A stretch of 55,229 bases of DNA from Eubacteriales bacterium (GCA_028693055.1 JAQUWD010000021.1:1-55229), one strand, 5' to 3'; positions 9,420 to 17,923 are shown, numbered from the stretch's first letter. Notes: generated by a model from the letters alone, not told the origin. Program-made: numbers and translations.

Positions 9420-10337
9420 TCAATCACCCTCCGTCACTTTGTTTTGTATAAGAGAGATCACCAGCACGATGAGGAAGAACACAACGGCTAGCGCGGAGGT
9501 GTAGCCCACGCGGTTGTTGGTGAAGCCCTCGGTATACATCAGGTATACCAGCGTGGTGGTGGAGTTGTTGGGGCCGCCTTGGGTTAGCATGTACACCTGC
9601 GTGAACATTTTAAGGGAGTAAATGGTGTTGGAAATAAAGACGTAAACCAGCGTGTTTTTGAGCTGAGGAATCGTGATGTACCAAAACTGCTGCAAGGTGG
9701 AAGCGCCGTCAATGGTGCCGGCCTCGTACATTTCCTCCGGGATGAATTGTAGTCCGCCCAGAACAATGATCATCTGCATGCCGACGCATTGCCAGATAGA
9801 CATGATGGCGATGCAGGGCATAGCCAGCGCCGGGTCCTGTAGCCAGCGCTGCGGCGCTGCGCCAAACAAGCCCAAAATGGTGTTGAACAAACCATCTGCA
9901 GTGCTGGAAAAAAAGGTGCCCCAGATGACGGCGACAACGGTCATGGTGACCACCTGAGGAGAAAAGTAGATCATACGGAAGGCCGTAACGCCCTTCGCCT
10001 TGCGGTTGACGAGAATGGCTAGCAGCGTGGCTAGCACCAGCACGGCGGGAACCAGAATGATCGTATACTCAAAGGTGTTGCCAAAGGCTTGGAGCGCGGT
10101 GCGGTTGGTGAAGGTTTTGACGTAGTTGTCAAAGCCCACGAAGGCGGTTGGGTTTTTGGGGCTGACCACCAGCCGTCGATTGGTGAAGGAATAGAATAAG
10201 GACATGAAGAAGGGCAGAATCATAAAAAGGAACATGATGGTAATTGCCGGCGCAGAAAGCCCCCACGCAGCACGTGCCTGTGAGCGAGCCAGTCTGCTTG
10301 CATGTCTGGCGGGTTTTCTCATGGTTGCTTCACTCAT
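9420..10337 (-). CDS. Carbohydrate ABC transporter permease, MalF/UgpA type
   Basis: A 305-residue permease with about six transmembrane helices (for example ITIMFLFMILPFFMSLFYSF and TALAVVFFLIVLVISLI) and the EAA-loop segment EAGTIDGASTLQQFWYITIP. It belongs to the CUT1 importers for oligosaccharides and glycosides. The preferred start is the ATG of MSEATMRK, seven bases after GGAG. An in-frame ATG two codons earlier sits too close to the binding site, and a longer reading has none. It is followed at once by the second permease and preceded by the binding-protein gene 105 bases away. Confidence 0.93.
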   Translation of the reverse strand: MSEATMRKPARHASRLARSQARAAWGLSAPAITIMFLFMILPFFMSLFYSFTNRRLVVSPKNPTAFVGFDNYVKTFTNRTALQAFGNTFEYTIILVPAVLVLATLLAILVNRKAKGVTAFRMIYFSPQVVTMTVVAVIWGTFFSSTADGLFNTILGLFGAAPQRWLQDPALAMPCIAIMSIWQCVGMQMIIVLGGLQFIPEEMYEAGTIDGASTLQQFWYITIPQLKNTLVYVFISNTIYSLKMFTQVYMLTQGGPNNSTTTLVYLMYTEGFTNNRVGYTSALAVVFFLIVLVISLIQNKVTEGD

Positions 10338-10442
10338 TTTCATTCTCCGTTCGGTCAAAGGGTGCATGGGGTGCTTGGTAAGCGTCAGGGCAAAAGGATA
10401 CCCGGTCGGATGGCTCCGGCCGGGTATCGCGCTGATCAGGGT

Positions 10443-11714
10443 TTATTGCGCAATGTTCCAGCCGTTTTCATAGATGATTTCATCCACATACTCAGCGGCG
10501 GTATGCAGCAACTCGGCGGGGTCGCCTCCTGCCAGAATGTCCTCCACTACGCTCTGAACCGCGTTGTATACGGTGGCGTGGGCGGGGGTGATGGGGCGCA
10601 GGTAGGAAATGCCGCCCTCCAATTGCTCACGGTACAGGTACAGCCGTCCGCCGGGCTGCCACTGCTCCAAGCCGTCCATGACGGAGGAGCGAGCGGGAAC
10701 GCCGCCGTTGACGCTGGTTACCATGGTGATGTACTCGGGGCTGACCATGGCTTCCAGAACGGTCCAAGCCTGATCGGCTACGCCGCGCTCAACTGCGGCG
10801 GTGGTCATCACGTCCACGGTGGAGCCGGAGCAGGTGAATACGCCGTTGCCGAAATTGGGCATGGGCACGATGATCGCATCGTCGCCGAAAGCGCCTACAT
10901 GCTCGCTGTATTTCCAGTGACCCAGTACAGAGAAGGCGGCTTCGTTGCGGCTGTAGAAGGCGTCCTCATAGTCGCAGGCAGCGTTGACATAGCCTGCGTC
11001 GATCATCTTCTTCATCCAGTCATAGGCGGCGATGGTGCCTTCGCCGTCCAGCGTGCCGGTGGCGGTCATGGTATCGCGGTTCAGGAAATCGCCGCCGAAG
11101 GAGGCGATAACCGGCATCCAAGTGAAGTAAAGGGAGCTTGCCTTGTTCTGACGGATATACAGGGGATACTCATAGCCGGCAGCCTTGCAGTCGGCAAGGA
11201 TTTTTTCGAATTCCTCTACCGTCCAAGCGTCCTTGTAGGAGGTGGGGATGCGAGCGCCGATGCTTTCCAGCACGCTCTTGCGGGTCCACATGGCCATGCC
11301 GGAGTCGAACTGGGCTACGCCATAGATGCTGCCGCCGTAGGTGTTTTCGGCCCATACGGAGGGGAGAATGTCGGACTTCATTTCATCGGTGAGATAGTCG
11401 TCCAAGCAGGCAATCATATCCATATCCTGGAAATAGGGGATTTGCAGACCGTCGATCACGATGATCTCGGGGGTGTCGCCGACGATGGGAGCGGTTTGCA
11501 GCTTGTTGAGCAGCTCGTCCTGAGCAAAAAATTGATAATCCACTACGATATCGGGATGATTGGCGTTAAAATCGTCAAACATTTCGGTGTATACAACGGT
11601 TTCCGCGCCATCGGAGACCCATGCGGTAATGGTTACGGGGGATTCCGCACTGGCGGCGGCGACCATGGTAAGCACCATGGCGAGAGCCATAACGAGAGAG
11701 AGTAGCTTTTTCAT
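10443..11714 (-). CDS. Extracellular sugar-binding protein of the ABC importer
   Basis: A 423-residue family 1 solute-binding protein. Residues 1-23 are a signal peptide, MKKLLSLVMALAMVLTMVAA, ending in an A-S-A signal peptidase I site rather than a lipobox cysteine. The mature part has the usual lobe motifs: VTITAWVSDG, FNANHPDIVVDY and YGGSIYGVAQFDSGMAMW. It would capture the substrate outside the membrane and hand it to the two permeases. The ATG of MKKLL is chosen because it begins the signal peptide; an ATG four codons earlier is almost joined to the AAAGGA site. It is the first gene of the operon, behind a near-consensus promoter and an operator in the leader. Confidence 0.93.
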   Translation of the reverse strand: MKKLLSLVMALAMVLTMVAAASAESPVTITAWVSDGAETVVYTEMFDDFNANHPDIVVDYQFFAQDELLNKLQTAPIVGDTPEIIVIDGLQIPYFQDMDMIACLDDYLTDEMKSDILPSVWAENTYGGSIYGVAQFDSGMAMWTRKSVLESIGARIPTSYKDAWTVEEFEKILADCKAAGYEYPLYIRQNKASSLYFTWMPVIASFGGDFLNRDTMTATGTLDGEGTIAAYDWMKKMIDAGYVNAACDYEDAFYSRNEAAFSVLGHWKYSEHVGAFGDDAIIVPMPNFGNGVFTCSGSTVDVMTTAAVERGVADQAWTVLEAMVSPEYITMVTSVNGGVPARSSVMDGLEQWQPGGRLYLYREQLEGGISYLRPITPAHATVYNAVQSVVEDILAGGDPAELLHTAAEYVDEIIYENGWNIAQ

Positions 11715-11764
11715 GGAGTCGTTCATTCCTTTCGTTTTCTCATTTCGAAACGGTATGTCAATCG

Positions 11765-11781
11765 TTACCACATTGTGGTAA
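11765..11781. promoter_or_regulatory. Palindromic operator in the sugar operon leader
   Basis: TTACCACATTGTGGTAA is a perfect inverted repeat with 8-base arms around one base. It lies about 20-40 bases downstream of the predicted start of the operon transcript, where a bound repressor would block elongation. The LacI protein encoded in the operon is the natural candidate. The site lacks the central CG of many LacI operators, so another regulator is possible. Confidence 0.65.
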
Positions 11782-11808
11782 GGTCATTCCGTTTCAATTG
11801 ATGAGCTA

Positions 11809-11836
11809 ATTATAGCACTGATTTTTTATATGTCAA
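11809..11836 (-). promoter_or_regulatory. Sigma-A promoter of the sugar operon
   Basis: The minus strand reads TTGACA, 16 bases, TATAAT: both hexamers match consensus exactly. It drives the binding-protein gene and probably all downstream minus-strand genes to the window edge. The strength of the promoter suggests that the operon is held down by the downstream operator. Confidence 0.85.
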
Positions 11837-11895
11837 TCGTTTATCATGTTTCTTTTGGAAAAAATCTTATCGGATTAGTGAAGCTTTTGAAAGGC

Positions 11896-11924
11896 TTGCT
11901 TTTCTTGGAGCAATCCAGTAGAAT
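11896..11924 (+). promoter_or_regulatory. Probable promoter of the sulfatase gene
   Basis: The plus strand reads TTGCTT, 17 bases, TAGAAT, ending 55 bases before the sulfatase GTG. It is divergent from the sugar operon promoter, so one regulator bound between them could control both. Confidence 0.55.
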
Positions 11925-11979
11925 ACATCCCATTCGGGAAGCGTGTGGGCTCCGCTTCTTTCATTGATGGAGGCATACA

Positions 11980-13359
11980 GTGAACGTTTTATACATGCAT
12001 ACTCATGACAGCGGAAGATATTGGCAGCCCTACGGTTATCCCATCCCTATGCCCAACACGATGAAGTTGAGCGACCAGAGCGTTTTGTTCCGCAACGCCT
12101 ATTGCGGCGGGCCAACCTGCTCGCCAAGCCGCGCCGCCCTTACCTGCGGCCAAGCCTGCCACAGCACGGGGCTGTTGGGCCTTGCCCATCGCGGCTTTGC
12201 CTTGGCGGACCGGAAGCGGCATCTTTCCTCCTACTTAGCAACGCAGGGCTTTGAAACGGTTCTCTGCGGCGTCCAGCATGAGGCTGATGGGGATTCGGAG
12301 CTGGGCTATACCCGCATCTTACCCTTCGAGGATTGGATTCACACTCCCGGCTTGGATACTGTGGCTTGGGATCAAACCAATGCCCGTACGGTCGCGGCAT
12401 TCCTCAAGGAAGAGCACGATAAGCCCTTTTTTCTTTCCTACGGGATGTTCAATACACATCGTCCCTATCCCAACCATGCTTTGCATCACATCAATCCAGA
12501 CCGGGTCATGCCGCCGCAGACGGTCGCCGATACCCCCGAAAATAGGGAGGATATGGCGGACTATCAGTGCTCCGCTCAGGTAGCGGACGCATGTGTAGGC
12601 ATTGTGCTGGACGCGCTGCGGGAAACTGGACACGAGGATGACACCGTTGTACTGCTGACCACCGACCATGGCATTGCTTGGCCGTTTATGAAGTGCAATC
12701 TATACGATTCCGGCATTGGCGTGGCTATGCTGCTACGTTATCCGGGTAATCCGGCGGCGGGCAAAACCTGCGAGCATCTGGTATCGCAGGTGGATGTTTT
12801 TCCCACCCTTTGTGAGCTGTTAGGGATTGAAAAGCCGGACTGGCTACAGGGCTATTCCATGCTTCCGGCTATCCAGAAGGATGAGCCCATACGGGACGCA
12901 GTTTTTGCCGAGGTCAATTACCATGCGGCTTACGAGCCGATGCGTTGCGTGCGAACGGAGCGTTACAAGCTGATTGTGCGGTATGACGATTATTTAGGCG
13001 TTGTTGCGCCGAATATCGACGCTTCCCCCAGCAAGGAAACGCTGCATGCGGCGGGCTATTTGGATACGCTGCGTCCCAGAGAGGAGCTCTTTGATTTGAC
13101 GGTTGATCCAATGGAACGGCATAATCTGGTTCACGATCCATTTTGCCTGTCCGTCTATCAGGATTTGCAGCGCCGATTGACCCAATGGATGGCAGAGACC
13201 GAGGACCCGCTGCTTCACTGCCGGTATCGTATCCCTGCGCCGAAAAACGCCCGCGTGAATCGACGGGATGGGTACGATCCGGAAAACTGCGCCATGGAGG
13301 CGGGGGAAGAAGCTATCGATGGCATTTCCTTGACGCAGTCGAAAAAAGCGTTACAATAG
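11980..13359 (+). CDS. Cytoplasmic family S1 sulfatase
   Basis: A 459-residue type I sulfatase. The motif C47-S-P-S-R51 is the formylglycine site, here the cysteine form read by anaerobic radical-SAM (anSME) or FGE maturases. Metal- and sulfate-binding segments are HTHDSGRY at the N-terminus, LSYGMFNTHRPYP in the middle and LTTDHG. The arrangement resembles heparan N-sulfatase-like S1 members, but the substrate cannot be fixed. There is no signal peptide, so it should desulfate an already imported small saccharide. The start is GTG, six bases after GGAGG. It is divergent from the sugar operon, which suggests that the imported sugar may carry sulfate. No maturase gene is present in the window. 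Confidence 0.88.
   Translation: MNVLYMHTHDSGRYWQPYGYPIPMPNTMKLSDQSVLFRNAYCGGPTCSPSRAALTCGQACHSTGLLGLAHRGFALADRKRHLSSYLATQGFETVLCGVQHEADGDSELGYTRILPFEDWIHTPGLDTVAWDQTNARTVAAFLKEEHDKPFFLSYGMFNTHRPYPNHALHHINPDRVMPPQTVADTPENREDMADYQCSAQVADACVGIVLDALRETGHEDDTVVLLTTDHGIAWPFMKCNLYDSGIGVAMLLRYPGNPAAGKTCEHLVSQVDVFPTLCELLGIEKPDWLQGYSMLPAIQKDEPIRDAVFAEVNYHAAYEPMRCVRTERYKLIVRYDDYLGVVAPNIDASPSKETLHAAGYLDTLRPREELFDLTVDPMERHNLVHDPFCLSVYQDLQRRLTQWMAETEDPLLHCRYRIPAPKNARVNRRDGYDPENCAMEAGEEAIDGISLTQSKKALQ
13330..13357 (+). promoter_or_regulatory. Promoter of yjdF inside the sulfatase 3' end
   Basis: TTGACG, 16 bases, TACAAT lies within the last codons of the sulfatase gene. A transcript from here would begin at about 13364, just before the structured leader of yjdF, so yjdF need not depend on sulfatase transcription. 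Confidence 0.65.
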
Positions 13360-13375
13360 AAGCGCAAAGATAAAA

Positions 13376-13461
13376 ACACGTCCCGGCTGGTAGTCCGGGA
13401 GCGGCGTAAGCCGTCAGTAACCTGCCTCCTTGGTTGTCCGTTCTTTGCCAGTAGCTTTAAG
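13376..13461 (+). promoter_or_regulatory. Probable yjdF riboswitch (azaaromatic-sensing leader)
   Basis: The leader of the yjdF gene folds into consecutive hairpins: CCCGG/CCGGG (13382-13399), CGGC/GCCG (13402-13413) and AACC/GGTT (13419-13435). These are followed by a GGTTGTCCG segment and then the AAGGAGG site of yjdF. The yjdF motif RNA is known to lie before yjdF genes in Firmicutes and to bind diverse azaaromatic compounds, raising translation. The call rests on the gene context, the length and the clustered short helices; I have not aligned it to a covariance model. The exact ends are approximate. Confidence 0.7.
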
Positions 13462-13472
13462 GAGGAACCGGC

Positions 13473-13892
13473 ATGGATCAGGTCAGAGCAAGGCTGACGG
13501 TGCTTTTTGAGGAACCCTTTTGGATCGGTCTGTATGAGCGTGAAGCGAACGGAAGGTACGAGGCGTGCAGAATCGTCTTTGGCGCGGAGCCAAAGGATTA
13601 TACGGTGTACCAACTTTTGTTGGAGCGTTGGAATGAGCTGCACTTTAGTCCGGGCGTTGAAGCAGTCCCTAGCGAAGAACGTCGCAAGAACCCAAAGCGC
13701 CTTCAGCGCGAAGCGCGTCAAGCGACCCGGAGCACGGGGGTCGGTACGATGGCTCAACAAGCTTTGAAGCTTCAGCAGGAGCAGGGCAAGCTGGAACGTA
13801 AGGACAGATCGAAGCGGCGGCGCGAGGCGGAGGAACAGCGTCAGTTTGATCTTCGGCAGGAGAAACGCAAAGAGAAGCACCGGGGGCATTAA
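13473..13892 (+). CDS. yjdF: YjdF family protein (DUF2992)
   Basis: A 139-residue protein that matches the YjdF family along its length. The N-terminal part reads LTVLFEEPFWIGLYE and IVFGAEPKDYTVY, the middle has RRKNPKRLQREAR and MAQQALKLQQEQ, and the C-terminal third is a very basic, charged helix rich in R, K, E and Q. The molecular function is unknown; the family is linked to responses to aromatic compounds through its riboswitch. The ATG follows a perfect AAGGAGG. It is a single-gene unit with its own promoter, structured leader and terminator. Confidence 0.9.
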   Translation: MDQVRARLTVLFEEPFWIGLYEREANGRYEACRIVFGAEPKDYTVYQLLLERWNELHFSPGVEAVPSEERRKNPKRLQREARQATRSTGVGTMAQQALKLQQEQGKLERKDRSKRRREAEEQRQFDLRQEKRKEKHRGH

Positions 13893-13910
13893 AGCTCCCG
13901 GGCTTCTTTT
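13874..13910 (+). terminator. Intrinsic terminator of yjdF
   Basis: A GC-rich hairpin (GAAGC-A-CCGGGGG pairing with CTCCCGGGCTTC around a short loop) overlaps the yjdF stop and is followed by TTTT. It separates yjdF from the fucO promoter. Confidence 0.8.
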
Positions 13911-13946
13911 ATTGCCGCACTTTTCCAATTTGTGAGAGAAATCGCC

Positions 13947-13975
13947 TTGCATCAAGGAATTAAAGCTCGTATAAT
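13947..13975 (+). promoter_or_regulatory. Promoter of fucO
   Basis: TTGCAT, 17 bases, TATAAT lies 70 bases before the fucO start. The -10 hexamer is perfect. Confidence 0.8.
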
Positions 13976-14045
13976 GGAGTGTGTTAGGTAGACAAGCCAA
14001 GCTTTCTACAGGTCAGATAAAAGCATCAAAAAGGAGCGTGTGAAA

Positions 14046-15194
14046 ATGGCAAACCGTATTGTTCTCAACACTATTTCATATCATGGAAAAGGGGCCATTG
14101 CCGAAATCCCTCACGAGCTGCAATCCCGTGGGCATCAGAAGGCCTTTATTTGCTGCGATCCAGACCTTATCAAATTTGGCGTTGCCAAAAAAGTAACGGA
14201 CGTGTTGGACGGCGCGAAAATCCAATATGAAATCTATAGCGATATTCAGCCTAACCCCACCATTGAAAACGTGCAGCATGGCGTAAGCGCATATCAGGCT
14301 TCCGGGGCAGACTGCATCGTCGCCATCGGCGGCGGCTCCTCCATGGATACGGCGAAGGGCATCGGCGTGATTGCCACGAACCCGGAATTTGCGGACGTGC
14401 GCAGCTTGGAGGGCGTTGCGCCCACCAAGAACCACGCGGTTTTCACCATCGCCGTTCCTACCACCGCTGGTACCGCAGCCGAGGTGACCATCAACTATGT
14501 CATTACCGATGTGGAAAGGAAGCGCAAGTTTGTCTGTGTGGATACCAACGATATCCCCGAAATCGCCGTGGTGGATCCCGATATGATGGCTTCTATGCCT
14601 AAGGGCTTGACTGCCTTTACGGGGATGGATGCGTTGACCCACGCCATTGAAGGCTTGATTACCAAGGCTGCATGGGAATTGACGGACATGTTCCATTTGG
14701 AAGCCATTCGGCTGGTGTCTGCTAATCTGCGCAATGCCGTCGCCAATACGCCGGACGGACGTAACGGCATGGCTATGGCGCAGTATATCGCGGGTATGGG
14801 CTTTAGCAACGTAGGCTTGGGTATTGTGCACAGCATGGCTCACGGCTTAAGCGCCCTTTATAACACGCCTCATGGTATGGCGTGCGCCATTATCCTACCC
14901 AGCGTTTTGGAGTATAATGCGGAGTACACCGGTGAAAAGTATTTGCAGCTGGCCAAGGCTATGGGGGTGGAGGGCGCTGAAAAGATGACCCAGCCCGAAT
15001 ATCGCAAGGCTGCGGTTGCCGCCGTGCGCAAGCTGGGACAAGACGTAGGCATTCCCGCCGATTTGAAGGGCATCCTCAAAGAGGAGGACGTGCAGTTCTT
15101 GGCGGAAAGCGCCTTTGCAGACGCATGCCGTCCGGGCAACCCGCGCGATACCAGCGTAGAGGAAATCGCCGCCCTGTACCGCAACCTTCTGTAA
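14046..15194 (+). CDS. fucO: Lactaldehyde reductase / 1,2-propanediol oxidoreductase
   Basis: A 382-residue group III iron-dependent alcohol dehydrogenase, very close in length and sequence to E. coli FucO. Shared stretches include SGADCIVAIGGGSSMDTAK, NPEFADVRSLEG, PTTAGTAAEVTINYVITD and RKFVCVD. The metal-binding region has DALTHAIEG and the paired histidines in HSMAHGLSALYNTPHG. It reduces L-lactaldehyde, formed from fucose or rhamnose, to 1,2-propanediol with NADH. The ATG is nine bases after AAGGAG; a GTG two codons earlier is less well spaced. No other fucose or rhamnose genes are in the window. The gene is a single transcription unit between a promoter and a terminator. Confidence 0.93.
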   Translation: MANRIVLNTISYHGKGAIAEIPHELQSRGHQKAFICCDPDLIKFGVAKKVTDVLDGAKIQYEIYSDIQPNPTIENVQHGVSAYQASGADCIVAIGGGSSMDTAKGIGVIATNPEFADVRSLEGVAPTKNHAVFTIAVPTTAGTAAEVTINYVITDVERKRKFVCVDTNDIPEIAVVDPDMMASMPKGLTAFTGMDALTHAIEGLITKAAWELTDMFHLEAIRLVSANLRNAVANTPDGRNGMAMAQYIAGMGFSNVGLGIVHSMAHGLSALYNTPHGMACAIILPSVLEYNAEYTGEKYLQLAKAMGVEGAEKMTQPEYRKAAVAAVRKLGQDVGIPADLKGILKEEDVQFLAESAFADACRPGNPRDTSVEEIAALYRNLL

Positions 15195-15212
15195 AAAGCT
15201 GAATTCATAAAG

Positions 15213-15248
15213 ACACCCTGCCGCGAATCAATCGCGGCAGGGTGTTTT
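15213..15248. terminator. Bidirectional terminator between fucO and the cellobiose phosphorylase gene
   Basis: A perfect 13-base-pair stem, ACACCCTGCCGCG with its complement, encloses a 7-base loop and runs into TTTT on the plus strand. It lies between two convergent genes and can stop transcription of fucO; use in the other direction is likely but the T-run there is weak. Confidence 0.85.
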
Positions 15249-15260
15249 GCATTCAAAGCT

Positions 15261-17702
15261 TTACTGTATGGAAGCCTCTACCTTCACGGTTTGTCCTTGC
15301 CCTGCAGGCAAAGGAATCGTCTGTCCCGTTATGGGCTTTCCGTCAACGGTCAGATGAACCGTTCCCTTTTCGCCGCCGGCTGTGTTGTGCAAAGTGATTT
15401 CATACACGTTGCCGCGGAATTCCCGGCGAATGTGAAGCTCCTTCAATTCTTTGGGCAGACAAGGATCGATCATCAGCCCGTCAAACTGCGGCTTTACGCC
15501 TAGTATGGACTGTGAGATGGCAAAGAAATTCCAAGCAGAGGTACCGGTGAGCCAGCTGTTTTTCGCCTCGCCGGGCAGATAGCTTTCCTTGCCATTCACA
15601 GTTTGGGCGTATACATACGGCTCCGTGCGGTGCAGCTTTTGATCCTCCACATAGGCGGGCGCAATGCGTTTGTAGAGGTCGAAGGCCGCGTCGCCATGCC
15701 CCAAAACCGTTTGCGCAATCATGATCCAAGGATTATTGTGGCAGAATACGGAGCCGTTCTCCTTATATCCCGGCGGATAGCTGCTGACCTCGCCAAGCTC
15801 CAAATGATACTCGGTATAGGCAGGCCAAACCAGCACGCAGCCGTACTCAAACTCAAGGTACTTTTTGGTGGCGTCCATGGCCTTCTGCGCCATGCCGTTC
15901 TCGGTGCCGATGCCCGCCATGACGCACATGCCCTGAGGCTCAATATAGATTTTACCTTCTTTGTTCTCGTTGCTGCCTACCTTGCGGCTGAAAGCGTCAT
16001 AGGCCCGCAGGAACCATTCGCCATCCCAGCCCGCGTCTTCTACCGCCTTTGTCATGGCGGCTTTCTCGGCGCGGACAAAGGCGGCTTCCTCCCTTTCGCC
16101 CAGTAGGTCGCATAGCTTGGCGTAATCGTCGGCTACGCCTACGTACATACCGGCGATAAAGACGCTTTCCGCCACGCCTGTATCATTATTGGTAACTGTT
16201 TGGAAGCTTTCGCCCGGTTCGGCGGAGAAGCAGTTCAGGTTCAGGCAGTCATTCCAATCGGCCCGGCCGATTAGCGGCAGCTGATGAGGTCCCTTATGCT
16301 CCGCGATATAGTGGAACGAGCGTTTCAAATGAACCAGCATGGTTTGCGCCAGAGCCGGATCGTTATCAAAGTCCACGACCTCGTCAAGGATGCTCATGTC
16401 CCCGGTTTCCTTCAAATAGGCGCTGACCGCATAAATCAGCCAAAGGGGATCGTCGTTGAAGCCGCTGCCCACGTCCAGATTGCCGCGCTTGGTAAGGGGC
16501 TGATACTGATGGTAGGCGCTGCCGTCCGGGAACTGGGTGGCTGCTACATCCAAAATACGCTCTCTGGCCCTCTCGGGAATTAAATGAATGAAGCCCAGCA
16601 AGTCCTGACTGCAATCTCTAAAGCCCATTCCGCGGCCGATGCCGCTTTCAAAGTAGCTGGCGGAACGGCTCATGTTGAAGGTGATCATGCATTGATACTG
16701 GTTCCACAGGTTTACCTGACGGTTCAATTTATCGTCGGTGGTGTCAATGCGGAAATGGTTCAGCAGCTTCGCCCAATAGTCCTTCAATTGCTGCAGCTTT
16801 GCATCAAACTGTGCTTCGGTCTTAAATTCATCCAGCAGCTTATGAGCGGGCGCTTTATTGATTACGCCGGGCACGGTAAATTTTTGCTCCACCGGGTTTT
16901 CGCAATAGCCTAGCACAAACACGAAGCTCAGGGTTTCGCCGGGCTTTAGCTCGCGCTTGAGGCAATGGCTGCCGACGGGAGCCCAACCGTGAGCGTCGCT
17001 ATTGGTAGGCTGATCCACCGCCACCACCTGCGGATTTCCAAATCCGTTGTATAAGCCGATGAAGGCTTCCCGGCTGGTATCATAGCCATCCACGGGAGCG
17101 TTTACCGCATATACGGCGTAATGATTGCGCCGTTCCCGATATTCCGTTTTATGGTAGATGACCGAACCGCCTTTTTCAATTTCCATTTCCGCCAGCGCAT
17201 AGTTGCGTTGAAAGTTAGTGGAATCGTCCTGCGCGTTCCACAGGCAGAACTCCACAAAGCTATACAGAGAAATCTTTTTTGCTGTGGCGGTTGTGTTGGT
17301 CAGGTTTAGCTTCGTTACTTCGGCGGTAAAGCCCCGCGGCACCATTACGGTTTGGACGGCCTTCAAGCCGTTTTTTTCCGAGGCAATGACGGTATAGCCG
17401 GTGCCCACCCTACATTCATAAGCATCAAGAGGCGTTTGGGTAGGCTGCCAGCCCGGGTTCCAAACGGTATCTCCATCCCGAAGGTAGAAGTAATGGCCGC
17501 CTGCGTCGGTGGGCACGTTATTATAGCGGTAGCGCGTCAAACGCAGCAGGCGAGCGTCCTTATAGAACGTATAACCGCCGGAGGTATTGCTCATTAACGA
17601 GAAAAAATCCTCACTGCCCAAATAGTTAATCCATGGATAGGGAGTATCGGGGCGCGTAATGACATATTCTGAATGGTCGTCGTCAAAATGTCCGTAGGTC
17701 AT
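15261..17702 (-). CDS. Cellobiose phosphorylase (GH94)
   Basis: An 813-residue protein, the normal length for cellobiose phosphorylase. It begins [15 protein letters not shown], the usual N-terminus of the family, followed by the beta-sandwich domain and then the (alpha/alpha)6 barrel. The segments [38 protein letters not shown] and [10 protein letters not shown] (the general acid lies in the WND element at 483-485) form the active site. It splits cytoplasmic cellobiose with phosphate to glucose-1-phosphate and glucose. The chosen ATG is seven bases after GGAGGG; a longer reading has no binding site. It is a single gene with its own promoter, overlapped by a LacI-type operator. A laminaribiose- or cellodextrin-type specificity cannot be fully excluded. 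Confidence 0.88.
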   Translation of the reverse strand: MTYGHFDDDHSEYVITRPDTPYPWINYLGSEDFFSLMSNTSGGYTFYKDARLLRLTRYRYNNVPTDAGGHYFYLRDGDTVWNPGWQPTQTPLDAYECRVGTGYTVIASEKNGLKAVQTVMVPRGFTAEVTKLNLTNTTATAKKISLYSFVEFCLWNAQDDSTNFQRNYALAEMEIEKGGSVIYHKTEYRERRNHYAVYAVNAPVDGYDTSREAFIGLYNGFGNPQVVAVDQPTNSDAHGWAPVGSHCLKRELKPGETLSFVFVLGYCENPVEQKFTVPGVINKAPAHKLLDEFKTEAQFDAKLQQLKDYWAKLLNHFRIDTTDDKLNRQVNLWNQYQCMITFNMSRSASYFESGIGRGMGFRDCSQDLLGFIHLIPERARERILDVAATQFPDGSAYHQYQPLTKRGNLDVGSGFNDDPLWLIYAVSAYLKETGDMSILDEVVDFDNDPALAQTMLVHLKRSFHYIAEHKGPHQLPLIGRADWNDCLNLNCFSAEPGESFQTVTNNDTGVAESVFIAGMYVGVADDYAKLCDLLGEREEAAFVRAEKAAMTKAVEDAGWDGEWFLRAYDAFSRKVGSNENKEGKIYIEPQGMCVMAGIGTENGMAQKAMDATKKYLEFEYGCVLVWPAYTEYHLELGEVSSYPPGYKENGSVFCHNNPWIMIAQTVLGHGDAAFDLYKRIAPAYVEDQKLHRTEPYVYAQTVNGKESYLPGEAKNSWLTGTSAWNFFAISQSILGVKPQFDGLMIDPCLPKELKELHIRREFRGNVYEITLHNTAGGEKGTVHLTVDGKPITGQTIPLPAGQGQTVKVEASIQ

Positions 17703-17790
17703 GCTCTTTCCCTCCGTATTCTGCCTTGTTAGGGTGCTATGGAACGCCACATGCCGCTTCAGTTGTCATAAATGTGTTATTTAGATCAAC

Positions 17791-17808
17791 TTAAACGTTT
17801 TCGTAAAC
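17791..17808. promoter_or_regulatory. LacI/CcpA-type operator at the cellobiose phosphorylase start site
   Basis: TTAAACGTTTTCGTAAAC has the central CG and the AAACGTTTTCGT half typical of LacI/PurR-family sites. It lies just downstream of the -10 element, over the expected transcription start, so binding would repress. The regulator is not encoded nearby; a global CcpA or a dedicated LacI protein are both possible. Confidence 0.5.
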
Positions 17809-17809
17809 A

Positions 17810-17838
17810 AGTATACTACGTTCTGGCAAAAAATGCAA
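17810..17838 (-). promoter_or_regulatory. Promoter of the cellobiose phosphorylase gene
   Basis: The minus strand reads TTGCAT, 17 bases, TATACT, about 108 bases before the gene start. Confidence 0.7.
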
Positions 17839-17923
17839 TATTTTTTTCCAACAAACATAAGATAGAGAGGAAAAGATTTGCTCAACTGATTTTGACTAAT
17901 CAGCACTGTTTATGTCGAAAGCC

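Noticed and set aside
10302..11705. A 467-codon open frame on the plus strand opposite the sugar-binding protein gene
   Set aside because: It is the mirror of a real, clearly recognisable solute-binding protein gene; its translation is rich in Gly, His and Val without any family motif, and no ribosome binding site precedes it.
13215..14000. A 261-codon minus-strand frame across yjdF
   Set aside because: It is opposite yjdF, its terminator and the fucO promoter, all of which are well supported; no ribosome binding site or family match.
14076..14843. A 255-codon minus-strand frame inside fucO
   Set aside because: It is antisense to a protein that matches FucO along its full length; the translation has no recognisable motif.
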